From Balanoglossus misakiensis (lineage: Eukaryota; Hemichordata), in NCBI GenBank assembly GCA_040954595.2, contig CM082580.2, positions 12,276,001 to 12,340,000 on the forward strand: 64,000 bases of DNA, given 5' to 3'. Below the pieces are notes generated by a model that had not been told where the DNA came from, ran no database searches, and saw only the letters and a list, made by a program, of their open reading frames with translations. The translations under genes were made by a program, and so were the position numbers. Positions 38,091 to 50,800 of the stretch are shown piece after piece; positions within the stretch are counted from its first letter, which is position 1, and every line of letters starts with the position of its first letter.

Positions 38091-41000
38091 TCACACGGAT
38101 GATGAACACGTATTCACTTGACCCAAAGTCGTAACGGTAGTGTTTTGGCCCCGTTTTCTGGACGGCCGGATTGACGTATACCGGGACTGTAGGTGTCGCA
38201 GTTGTTTACAGGACAATATTTCCAGGGCGTAGTCGCGGTAACTCTTCCCGAGGAAGGCGTAGAGCACGGGGTTCACCGCTGAATTGATGTAGGTGAGGCA
38301 CAGGCCAAACACGGTGAGTTTCATCACCAGTCCGCAGTCGTAGTTGTCGTGGGTTAGCGTGTATATTCTCAGTCCGTGCACCGGTCCCCAGCAGACGGCG
38401 AAGAAGAGAACTATGGTCATGACAACAAGTGTAACGCGCGTCCTTTGGTTGCCAGGGGTTTTGTTGGCGCGTGCTCTTTTGCCGACGGCGACCACGTTGT
38501 TGGAATCCCCCTCCGCGCTTTTGTCGTGGGTGCTATTGGCCGTCATCTTCATCGCCCCTCCGGGACTCTTACGCAACTTTGCCGGCAACTTCATGGTGAA
38601 CATTCTGACTGCTATGCACACGTTGCAGGCGACGATGATGGTAAGTGGGATGAGGTACATGACCGAGACTTCGTAGATGGTGTAGATGGTGTACTGTGAG
38701 GCCTGGTCGAACAGGTAGGTACATACTGGATCCCCCGTAAAAGGGTTGACCATAACACCAAAAAACATTACTACTGGCAGATGCATGAGGAAGGAAGCTG
38801 TAAGTGGAAAAACGAAATCTGTTAACTGAATGGTTGGGGCCATGAGCTTCCTGTAATAAGCCAATTATTTTCGAGCATAGGCTGGGTAGTTCGGCATTTT
38901 TGTCCACATTGTAAAAAGTCCCTGTATCGTTTTCAGAAGGCGCCCAAACATTAAAATAACTTTGATTTATGCGTTGCTCCTAAATCGTTGTTGATGTAAT
39001 TTTACTACCCTCACCCTCTAGAGCTCTGAATTTTATTTCGCGTTCATGCTACATGTCGTGTAATTTGATACGATGTTCATGCCTTTGCTTGTCCCTAGGA
39101 AAAATTGAGGTCTGGTCGGGTTACCGGAACTACTTTCATGCTAATGTGCATGTTTAACCACTTCCGCATTTATTCGCCTGCAGGTAAAATCGACATAGGT
39201 CGGGTTACCAGAACCACGCAGTTATTATTGGCATTTTACAACCACAGAGTACAAGTGACAATCATCATGCTCATGTTGATCGCCTGTCCGCTGCTTCCAC
39301 TGCCAGCGACTGATTGTTGACAGAATTCTAAATTGCGCCGATATTGGTTTGCGATACACGATGAAGTATGCTCGGATGGCAGTGATGAATCTACAGTCCT
39401 ACGCTTCCATTTTTTCTCCTCCGGGGCGAGATTGTTAATGCAAAATTCCCCTTCCAGCAGTGGGCCTTGTAAACCGACCTAACAGAAACCGATTGCGAAT
39501 AATTGAATCGATTAAACATTGATGTACCCTCGTGTTCCGTCAATGACGTACGAATGTGTGCCAAATAAAATTTTAAACAGTTGATTTGTTATAAATCGGT
39601 TTACTAGATTTCTTCGCATAATTCCAAAAATTATACATATATATATTTTTGTTTCTGGGTGATTCTTGAACACTCCCACCAGCGTAAAATGCATTTTTGT
39701 CAAATGTCTTTTGTGTACCAGCCCCAGAAAGTGCCCTGTATCAGTCATGTTTTGACATTGACTTCAGGGTACATGGCTATCACGCTGAGTGTTTCCTGTT
39801 AGCATCCATTAAAACCCTCGAGTAAATTATTCACTTGAACAAACCCATCAACAGTCATTGATGTACCTACGCACCAAATGTCAAGGTTAGACGTGCAATG
39901 GGCGGACATACATACATACATACATACATACATACATACATACATACATACATACATACATACGTACGTACGTACGTACGTACGTACGTACGTACGTACG
40001 TACATACATACATACATACATACATACATACATACATACATACATACATACATACATACATACATACATACATACATACATACATACATACATACATACA
40101 TACATACATACATACATACATACATACATACATACATACATACAGCACAATTTTCAACAACAAAAGGTAAAAGTAATTTAATTCTTATGTTTTCGCGTAG
40201 ATTTCGAGAGGGGTGAGAGAAATGTCTTCTATTCACGTATTCCCTTTCTTGGTGACATTTTTCCAAAATTCAGGGCCACACCTTTGTACTTCAGGACGAT
40301 ATCTTTCGAGAAGCTCAATCAAGCACCAGATGATATAATATAATAAAATAAAATGACATATTCCCAGTTGCCTCAATCGTGTCTCGACTGTGCTTACGTC
40401 TTGTGGTTCAAATTTAGCGTCTGTTAATGCGCGCTTATCTGAAAACTCCCGAGGGGACGGAAAACAGATGATTTGTCACATTTAACTTACGCGGGGGAAT
40501 GTGGTGACGTTGATAACAAGTGAACCCGACTCTGAAAATCCCTATTAACGATCTGCAGGGAAACATACCTCGCCTAAGCCCAGTCTAACGAGACACTGAT
40601 ACAGTAAGACTTTCACACTGCGGCGCAAGTGAAAACCTGTAAAACAGCAAGTTGCCTTCAAAAAGATTTTTACTGCACAGGCTGTTCAAACATAATATCA
40701 CCACTTGACCCTAAAACTGCAGACATTCTGTAAATTCTCTTATTCATACTATAGGCCAAATATAAAGATGAAGAGTTCTATATGATGCCCCGTCCCTCCC
40801 TTAAAGGTTGGGAGAAAATCAGCACACCCTCCCCCCGCAAGTTACCTTTAAGATATCTAGAAACATCTGTAAATCTTGCTTGGATTTTCAGACACATTTA
40901 TATAGAGCTACCGATCGTTTCCTCGTGTTCATTTTATATACCCATGACAAGGGATGACACATGTATGTAATCTCAATGTTATCAGCGAATCGGACTATGG

Positions 41001-41893
41001 GGAAATTGCATGCACTACTGGTAAACTTACTTATCCATATAAATGAAATGGTTATCCAAACTGATTTCTTTGTTCTTCGTGTCCTTGCTTTTAGAGGGTT
41101 AAATATGACGGTACATCTATCGACCGTCATCGCCGTTAGTGTACCGCATGTCGCCTGCACCGATACCTGTTGTGGTGTTAGTAAAAAAGATGGAAACGTA
41201 AAACTGGTGTCTTCATTGGCGGTCGCTCCGCAAAAAAGTGAACGTGTTTCAGTTTCGTGCGTGTACTATGCAGACGTATAGCAAGAACTCCTGCACCCCT
41301 TCAAGACCTATGACCCAACTTTACAATAGAATACTAATAGTTCAATGACTGGGCATGAATATTGTATTTCGCTCTATTGCACTATGTAATATCAAATAAT
41401 TGTTCTCCATGATTATAGACCCATAGGCAATTTGCCATGTGTATCATGTTACGCTTGGCTGACATAGGTACTATTAAAAATACAGTTTATGGTTTACTTT
41501 TGACTTTGTTCTTGGTATGGTTGGTATTTCGTTTAAAAAAAAGCTGGATTGCGTCTCAACAACGCTGTCACTACTCACGCTCTGCATGTAGACGGAAAAC
41601 CGACAGAGAAAGTCGCCGAGCGGCCACGCACCGCCGTTGTAGAGCTGAATGGAGGCCGGGAAAGCACAGAACAAGAAGAAACAGATGTCTGTCTTGGCCA
41701 AGTTGGAGATGTATGTGTTGGTAACGCTGCGCATGTCCCTGTGGCGGGCCACTATGTAGACGACCAGCGAGTTGCCCAGCACGCCGACGACGGCCAGTAC
41801 TCCTATCACCACCGCCGCTACGGGTTCGGTGAACTCGCAGTTGTACGTCGCGTTGAAACCGGCCGCCCAGCTGTCGTTCCCCGCCGTTGTCAT
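38091..41893 (-). CDS. Kisspeptin receptor-like (GPR54-type) class A GPCR, three exons
   Basis: Exons 41579-41893, 41031-41166 and 38091-38797 join in phase (0 then 1) to give 385 residues ending in TGA at 38091. All seven transmembrane segments are present. N-glycosylation sequons are at N6 and N14, and C97-C176 is the expected TM3-ECL2 disulfide. The TM6 motif is CWGP (286-289) and the TM7 motif is NPVLY (326-330). The TM3 segment VSVQATCGTLTAMTVDR is almost identical in pattern to vertebrate kisspeptin receptors, and YINSAVNPVLYAFLGKSYR also fits. Galanin or allatostatin A receptors are the alternative but match less well. Intron 1 interrupts TM3, as in several members of this group. Oddities are DRC instead of DRY/DRW at 121-123 and a Lys (K67) in NLAKTD of TM2. 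It should signal at the plasma membrane in response to an RFamide-type peptide; the ligand is an inference. Exon 1 is GC-rich and exon 2 is AT-rich. Confidence 0.85.
39907..40144. repeat. Tetranucleotide microsatellite (TACA)n(TACG)n(TACA)n
   Basis: About 238 bp of uninterrupted tetranucleotide repeat lies in intron 2 of the kisspeptin-receptor-like gene. The outer parts are TACA. The block at 39961-40000 is TACG repeated ten times, after which TACA resumes. The TACG block is self-complementary. Open frames of Tyr/Val/Cys/Met or His/Thr/Tyr/Ile repeats across it are artefacts. Confidence 0.97.
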
Positions 41894-44800
41894 GATGTCT
41901 GCTCCGCGAGAATTCCTGCGTTGGACTAAAAAAAACGTCGGAACTCGCTGTATAGGTAGCAGCGGCGGTTGTCCGATAGCACTGTTCTCTCTGTCGCTCG
42001 ACGTTTAATAATGACGCTATACGTACACCTCACTTTCGCTCTGTCCCACGTTTCGTCTGCCTGCCGCATTCAACTACCCACAATGCACACATGCGTTCGT
42101 CCGACCCTCTATTATCCAACCCTACAGATATAGTAACATTACAAGTAATGTAAGAAAGCATGATAGAGTATATCCGCCTTAAATGTGAACAAATGCGGAA
42201 CGAAAGTTAAACCCCCTCTCTATAATTAAGCCACCATGTTCACAATTTAACGTCATTGGTGAGCCAAATTAATCCGGATATTTTGTTAGCCGACAGCTTT
42301 GCTTACGAATGTTTGCCTCAACCAATCACACGGCTAGGCAATTCATCGGAATTAAGAAACTGGCAGTCCTTATTTTCTACAAATCAACGTTTGCGAAAAA
42401 AACAAAAACAAATTGGTCATTCATTGTATTGTACTGTATTGCACATTACACCAAATCTGGTCTGAAAAGCTATAATGATTATTTCTTTTTATCGTGCGTT
42501 CTTAACTGAATACAATTGATATTCAGAAAATTATCACGAATTCTTGCATTTTTTCAAGTCTCTCAAAATGAATTCTCAAGACTATTTGTGAACGCAGCAT
42601 AACATACGCTATTCTTGTCATTAACCAGAATGTAATCAGTTTCAGTTAGTCGATCCCTCTGCTACTTTGGAATCAATCTAGCATCGCTGAGAACATTTAT
42701 CGTCAAGATTCACTGATGGCTCCAGTTTCGCAAATGGCAAAGGTTGTTGTTTTCGCCATGAAAAATTCAAAATCGTCAAACCGGGCCCGAGTTTTTTCTT
42801 GTGATTTACGACGATTTGACGAAAATCATCGATCAATTGCAAATCAGTCTGACATCTTCCACATCAATGTTCAATGTCCATTGGAAGGTGTGTCATCAGG
42901 GTTTATCGGAAGCCTAATATTCCTCCGGGAAAGATTTTTTACCATAACCCCCTGGTGGCGATATACCGATAGAGGTCAGCGCGTTTTCGACATCATGCGC
43001 AGGAAGATCGATTCAACCATAAAATACTAAAGGGTAATAAAGGCAATAAATTGATGAGTTTTCCACATATTTCAAATTTCTTCACATGCTGCATTTATGG
43101 AAGTTGCATTCGAAGAGTACGCGCTCTCAAGATGCTTGTTTATCAATGATCTGATCGCACGCCAATGGCTAAGCAAAAACTGTAGCTTCCTTTTTATTTC
43201 CATTGTGTTAAAAAACTGTACTCAGAAAAATCATTTAAACGGGTCGTTGTGACGATTTGCAACACTCATACGCAACCCACTGTTTTTTTGGCTGAAAGAT
43301 CATATATGGTGAGTGCGCCAACACTAGAGTGTGTCGTAAGAATTCTCGATTGTGAACTATTGAGGGCATAAGCAAGAGCCATAGGCAGTAGAGGGGGGAA
43401 GAATGTCACATGAATCTGTCATGACAACATGATTGTGTCGTACTGACAAGGCAAATGTTCGTAAACACGCCCGCGCGGCCTCTGTGACGTTCAAGTTCAA
43501 CTCGATTTGATAAAGCGCTCTGGTGAGCAATTCATCGATAATTACTTACTTTCAATTAGCAAGAGGCCTTCCTTTGTTACCACGTATTTTTGGAACACAT
43601 GTCGAGTGAGTCTTTAGAACCGAAAGGACCACATACTGGCTATAGTAAATTGCGCGCCCAACAGTTCTGAATACGGTTGAACGTGGTGACGGTTTTCAGG
43701 GCCCTGAGGGTTAGATGGAAAGTAACGTATATCGGTGCCTATTGTTAAACATGCGGCAAAGTTCAAAATATTCCTTCGACACGACCAATTTGACGAAATT
43801 TCGCGCGCAAATCATGACGGTACTGACGATACAAACTGCGGGTGATACATCAGTTTTTGTCGTTCCCCGGGCGATGCTAAACCTCGGCGTATAAAGTGAA
43901 TCCCATCTGAAAATCCGTCTCCTGATTTCGCCGAAATTGCTTTGCTGAGGATTTGTGAAAACATTTCCTTGTCCTACAAGGAAAAAAAATATAACAACCA
44001 AGGAAGGAAGGGAGAGTAATCTTCCTCCCGCATATTTGCTGCGTTTTACGGCGCGTGCGATCTTAAAATTTGCAAACAACACTTCCAGTTCATCTAAAAC
44101 TCAACAATTCGCTTTACTATGACTTTTTCCTCCCTGCAGTTCTGAGCGCAAAGTACCAATTATCCAAGCAATATCAGCATTGCACCGTTCACATTAAAAC
44201 ACACTTTCGTCGGATGCCGAACGCTTTCAATCTGTTGTCATGGTGCCAGTCGAAGTACGGCAAAAATCTGACCCCAGCTTTCCTAGAAGAGCAATTAATT
44301 TTGAAATATCTGGCCTGGAGTATTAGCAACGGGTCTTTTCATAGATCAAAATCAATGACAAGTAACTTGAAGTCTGTATGGCAATGAAAAGTAAACCTCA
44401 AACGACAAATTGAAAATAACATTCCTATGGTTGCTGGATTTAACGAGAAATATCGACATCAGTAGAAAGGTACGATTTTTTCTCAAGCAACGTTAGTTCA
44501 GAAGGTAATATGAACTGAGGAAAGATTTTTCCAGAAACGAGAGCTCTGCTAGTGATCCTTGGACAAATGTTCAACAGAATACAGCCAGAAAACAGATCTT
44601 ATCGGTGATCGCCAAATAGTTTTACTTGCAAGTCTCGGAACAGATTGGAAACCTGTCCTGAGGAAATTTCAACCTGGATAGCCATAGGGCCGGGGGAGTG
44701 GAAACTAGAAGGTACGTTTCATAAACATGGACTTATCTACAGGTACAGAGAAAGCGCACGCTTCTACTAAACAAATAAACAAATGTCCTTCAGGGGTTCA

Positions 44801-47800
44801 ACTTCAAAGCGTTTGATTAAACCACTCACGTTTCCTTCACGCCACAAGAGCAGATGTTATCGTGAAAAACACCGAAAGACTAGACGACTCACGTGAATGG
44901 CCGGGTCAGCGTGTATTATTTCCCCCGTCACATGCTCGCTTGATGCATCCCAAATCAATCCCTTACCCCGCCGTGACCGTGAGAGGAGGCATAACCTATT
45001 TTCTGAACAGAAACGGTGCACAAAAGGGCCGTGTTGATACAAGCAATCCTTATCGAGAAAATGGTCCTTGGGGATTGTAAAAATGTAAAGGAAAACTATA
45101 CGCCGCTTGGATTGACTATTAAATATGCAATTAATCTTCAGGATATCTTCTAGCCATCGCCAACTTTATGTTACCCTCTCATTAGTGTGTCTCAGCGGAG
45201 CTCTAGTAAGCTACATTACCACAGTACTTGGCTTTTGACATTGCCAGATATGATGATTAAGAACCTAGTTTTCAGACCCAATATCACCAATAGTAGGCCC
45301 TACATGGCCTACATATATCCTCGTACTTCCGTTAGTAAGAATCCATCAGGTTGATAGATTGAAATATTGTTTAATAGGGGTCCCTTTTGATATGAAAATA
45401 TTTAACATTTTTCTAGATTTGCCGCCATACGAAAGATAACCGATGAAAAGCTGCGTCCCTTGTGATAAGGCGAACAGCCGGAAGCGGTATTTCTATCTCC
45501 GGGGATTTTGAACGCGTGTTCGATTTACACGACAATGATGTTGTAAAGTTCAGTTTCAATGTTTAATGTGCGCAGATACCGCGCGGATACGCGGCGAAAG
45601 TGAAACTGGCGAAGATTGCCTTGTCATCTACAGATTGAATGGCAGCAATTTGCCGATGAAAGGGTTTGGTACATTTATTGTCACCGTAAGTTTGACGCAG
45701 GAAATTGCGAAGGTCAATATTAACAATTAAATGCCCAGTAGCGATGTTTCCATATATACATATCTCCTTTCACAAGATAAGATATACGTCGTTAAGTATA
45801 CGTCGTAAAGTGGTATACATGTAAGTGGTTATGTATTTTAAACATTTAATACTCTCGAATTCTGCACACGTGTCCACTAGAGTTATATTTTAATTAAATG
45901 TTTCCAATCAGAAAAAGACTCCATCAACTGTATGACTTTGAAAGGTGTAGGTTCAGTTAAAGAGAGCTAATCTAGACTACCAGTTTTGCTGTTGTGTCTA
46001 AATTTTATGAACCTTATGCGGTTACTTTTCTATTAACACATCAGCTCAGAGAGTTTGATTTAAGAATAACCAAGTCACCAAACTCAACATGATCCGAAAT
46101 TATATCAAATTCATCTAATTACAAAATATAATTTAAGAAACACGGTCTTTGAATGCAGTATATCCGTGCTTGGCACGTGTTCATGCACCCTTTTCATTAG
46201 TCACGCGCCATCATGAATTTGAACTCAGAGCGAGGCCACTGGGGAATTAACACCTATGATGTGATTGGTCAACTTTTCCCATTGCCCTCGCTTTGACTTC
46301 AAATTCACAATGGCGGCGTGAGGCCGCTAGACTTATACAAAGGGTGTATTCCTAGTTATAATCTTGCGAGCTTAGACCTTCCAAGGCCAGAGTACTTGAC
46401 TGCAGGCGACATGTCGGTTTAGGCCTGTCATTCGAATATTGCAAACTACAAGCAAGTGTCACATTGACGCGAGTCAAAAACTAAATATAGTCCTCTTAAT
46501 AAATTGCTTTGCTTCACTCAATTTTCTTAAGTCCAATGTTGTGGAGTGGGCGACCCAATTTCGCTCTGATCGTTAGAGGACAACCGCCACAAAGAGATAA
46601 TATAATAGATGCGCTCTGAAAAAAAAATTACCTTGATGCGTCGGGATAAACCTGCCTGGGGCGTGATTACTTGCATCTATGCGTCATGTGTTTTAGACAA
46701 GCTATTAAAGCGAAAATCCCGACTATCAGTTCCACAACAAACACCGTGACGTCAGAGGTCGTGTACTTCCATGTCATGTCAACGTCGTAGATTATGTCGG
46801 TGAAGTAGAGTCGTTTCTTTCGGTGAGAGAGATCTGACGTACATTTGTACTTGTAAACTATGCTACGTTAGGTTGTTCAACCCCAGGCTTTCTTATTGAA
46901 TCGTATTAATATTACATGTACTTTTCTAACGTAGACGCCCTGTTCAAGGTTTCGCTGCGCTTATATGTTAGTTCATAAGACTGCCGTTTACCCAGGATTC
47001 ACAATGAGAAAGCCCCCTTTCCTGATTTTAGTCTGTAAAACTGTACGGAGTATACGAACAATGAACTGAAATGTCAGTGAATATCGTCGCCTTAATAAGA
47101 ATATACCTTTGATAACATGCGATACAGAAGGGAAAAGTCGAGTCTTCGAACAGTTATAAGCTGAAGCTCCGTTTATGTGTCATCGAACCTGTTGATGAGT
47201 AACTCTCCTTGAAATAAAGATTGCGCATTTATTCATAAACGCTCTTCTGATTTTCAATACCTTGTTGCACGTTCCAACAGAATTACAAGTTTGTCACGTA
47301 CGCAAGGCACTGTATAAGTAATTGCCCGCTGCTCTGTTGGCCTGGGGCACGTCGATTGACATCTTGCAAGGCACAATGACTGTGCCCAAGCAGCCCTGCA
47401 ACGAACGTGCGTGTACAGCTAAGCCTTTGTCATCCGTGACTGTTTAATTTCAGTCAAACCTCTTAGTCGACACTTAAGTATAATTTGGTCAACATGAGCG
47501 CAGTCAATTGGAAAGTTGTATGCAGAGGAACTCCGGATTGAAGGGAAGAAAAACGTGATTTATCTAAAATTAAAAGAATACATGTCACCGCTAAAGGTAA
47601 CACGAAATGGTAAACAGCTACAGTGCGGGGAATTCACATCGGTGTCTCTTTGAACATACCAAAATACACCACGTCTTCAAGACGTTCCTTGAAATCATTG
47701 TCTTGAACACAAATTGACGCCTCGATAGGCAATATCCCGTTTAAAGGAGACGCCAATTTATAGGATCTTGGTAGTGAAGACACAGTGTGTATCTACGGTC

Positions 47801-50800
47801 ACTTTGTAATGGATTAATTGAGACGCCTATGGTTGTCATGGAACTTTCATTGGTGGCTACATGTGAGCGCCCTGTTCAGCATACGGTCTGTTCATCAAAC
47901 TGCAAACCAACATTTGAAAATAGCAATAACCTAAAAAGGTAATAACGGATGACGGAGAGTGATTATTTTAATAGGAACTCTGCTTGTATGATGGAGCGCG
48001 ACGCGACATTTAACGAACAGCGTCACAGACGATTTTGTTAGTATTCCGCCGAAGATAAGTTCACAGGTGAGCGGATTGTGAAAGAACGAAACGGCCGCTC
48101 TAAGGACACTGTTATTGGCTCTCGATTAAAGAAAACGTACTTATCTAGACAAATTTAATCACGTCACGTTTTAGTGCCGTGCGATGGTTTATTAATCGCC
48201 AAGACTTGCGGGGAAATGTTGCATTAAACAGTGTGATTGAAATGGGATGGCATATCATAGCTGCCCTATCGTGACAAGTTAAATCGATTAAATACACGTA
48301 ATATAAACAGCAGATGTTCCCGGTACATGAGTCTCTTCCGTCGTCAGTGACTATACAGCTCTAGATTTTTAGCTTTGTTCGTGTCCATCCCTGACCAAAC
48401 CCAGGTGTGGTTGTTCTCCCATTATGCAAATCTGGGGGGGGGGGGGGTACATCTGTCCCGAATGTACACATCCTGCCCGGGGACAATAGTTAGGAGCACA
48501 CGCAAGCTTATGACATTGATCAATTCCCACACAAATAAACTTGTCAAAGATTCGCATATTACGTGGGAACAGCTCACGACATTTCCGGTTTTATCGATGT
48601 GCTGGGGGCTCATTTCAAAGAAAAAAAGAAACGAAGATAGATTGTATTATTTATATAGTTGTGCCCACGACACGTGTACGTTCAGAAAATAATATCTTTG
48701 TTCCGCTTCAAGATGCAGTATAGAAATCATGCATTTTACTGTTTTAGCCATGTTAACTATATCATAATGACAATAGAGAGAGAACGGCACAGTCAGATAC
48801 TTATCGAAAGTGACAGTAACTGCAACTCTGCTGACTCTAACAGACACACCCTACAGCCAGGGGACATATTTCTACACAATTCTCACCGAAGCTTTGCTTC
48901 ACATTTGCTGGCATTAATAAGTCTATGAAGAATCGGAGTCGTTCGCTTGAAGGCGACTAATGGTGGAACTGTATCGTTTCAAAGGAAAATGTTGTAATCA
49001 ATAACGCATAAGGTTTGCATACAAGGAAGCTGAGGGTCATCTACGGACGTTAACCGTCGATAAATCTGCGATAACGGAATCTATGCACTGCTTGTAGTAG
49101 GTCTATGTCGCCTGTAAACCCATAAAACCGAGACAGGTCTCACAACTAACCAGCTGCCACCGAAAAGAGTGTTTAAACAATAAAAAGGAATATTAGGCCA
49201 GGAATTACATGAAATCATGCATTTTGATGCGTATGACACCCCAGACATCAGATAAAGAACATCACGATTCACGTGTTCGACCTTTATTATTTCCCAACAC
49301 CGAACAAGCCTTTAAAATGCCACACTGAAGAAACTGTAAGAATTCGGTGAAATGCCAACCAATCATCATTGACCGTCGGGGAAGAAATGGCGAACAGTTG
49401 AAGCACATGAGATTTGCTGCCATGTCACTTGTCGTGGAATTATACCTCGTTTAATCCCCGTGCCACAAACCGACTGTCTGCGCGAAATCTTATCGTTTGG
49501 TGGGGTTGTAGCAAATGGCATATATCGAGACCATGGCCGACATCGCTAACATAGGACAGTGAATGTATTCATGGTATGGCCGACAAAAAAGAGGTCCATA
49601 AGATTGGCTGAATTTAGAGAAGACACGCCGGAGCGACACAACCGCGCGCATGCCCAGACAGCGAGCCTCGCTGGAATAAGACATCCTCTAATAGATAGAC
49701 TGTGCTCATAGAAAGAAAGAGCCATTCAATTTAATTGTATGAAATTGACCTTGTAACCGTTTAGTTGTTATAGAAAATGAAATTGCAGTGACCCCTTTCC
49801 AATGCACCCCATTTACGTCGTGTCTAACCACTCTCGCGTGATCAATACGGGATTTGCTATGGTTACTGTAAATAATGAAGGAGACACGCGTATGGAAGAA
49901 GCCGTGTTTGTTTTCTATGAAAATTAATAGTACGTGTATCATAATGCAATGAGAATCCTGTCATTCGAACCGCGAAGATAACGTTTCCATCGCTTGTTAT
50001 ACAGTATTCCCTCTTCTCTTCATGTAGGTTGTATCAGATTAACAGATTCGCGGTGTGTGCATGTAAAAGCAATAAATTTGACTCAAAAATGCAAATAAGC
50101 GCAGTAATATCTTCCAGTTCTCCGAGCGAACAGAGAATCTAGTAAAAAATAAACAGCATCTTATCTTTCCCGTTTTAGCATCGATAGCCAACTCGTTATT
50201 CAAATGACCAACTATTTACAAATTAAAAAAAAAATACATTATCTCAACCACAAACAACACGCACTACTGATATGTCGCATTTGGACAATTAAAATCTGGC
50301 AACACACAATCAAATTTGGCCATCTTTAATATGACACTGGAACGTTCTCACTCGACGTTTGCAAAAGTGCATATGGGGAATTTCAAAAGGACGATTATAT
50401 CACACAAAGACACAAATGAGAGGACAGCTGGTTCGATACCTGCATAATACTTTTACTCACAAACCGGTGACGATTGATCATTTATATACACAGCAGTGAA
50501 TCATACATCCGATTTATTGTACCCAACAAATTTATTCATGCATGTTGTGTTTCACTGACTTTCGACATCAATCGACCTGATTTAGAAAAAGCTTACTCCC
50601 TTTATAATTTTGTTTGCGTGCCTGACGTCACAATTTTTTTTCCTTTCCTGAAATAATTTCCGCCACCGAGGAAGGAAATGCATTCAGATGTTTGCTGTGC
50701 ACAAGAGTATCGATTCATATGGATAGCTCAATAGCACCCTTAAATGTGCCCGTTCCCACCAATCGTTTTAATTAACTTTAGAAAAACATCTGCCACCATA

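Noticed and set aside
39799-40266. Open frames of Tyr/Val/Cys/Met or His/Thr/Tyr/Ile repeats on both strands
   Set aside because: These are translations of the TACA/TACG microsatellite, which has no stops in several frames.
42716-43030. 104-codon frame between the GPCR genes
   Set aside because: It has no known motif and no splice partners. Its composition is like the surrounding noncoding DNA.
50428-50441. GGTTCGATACC, resembling a tRNA B box
   Set aside because: No matching A box or cloverleaf can be drawn from the upstream bases.
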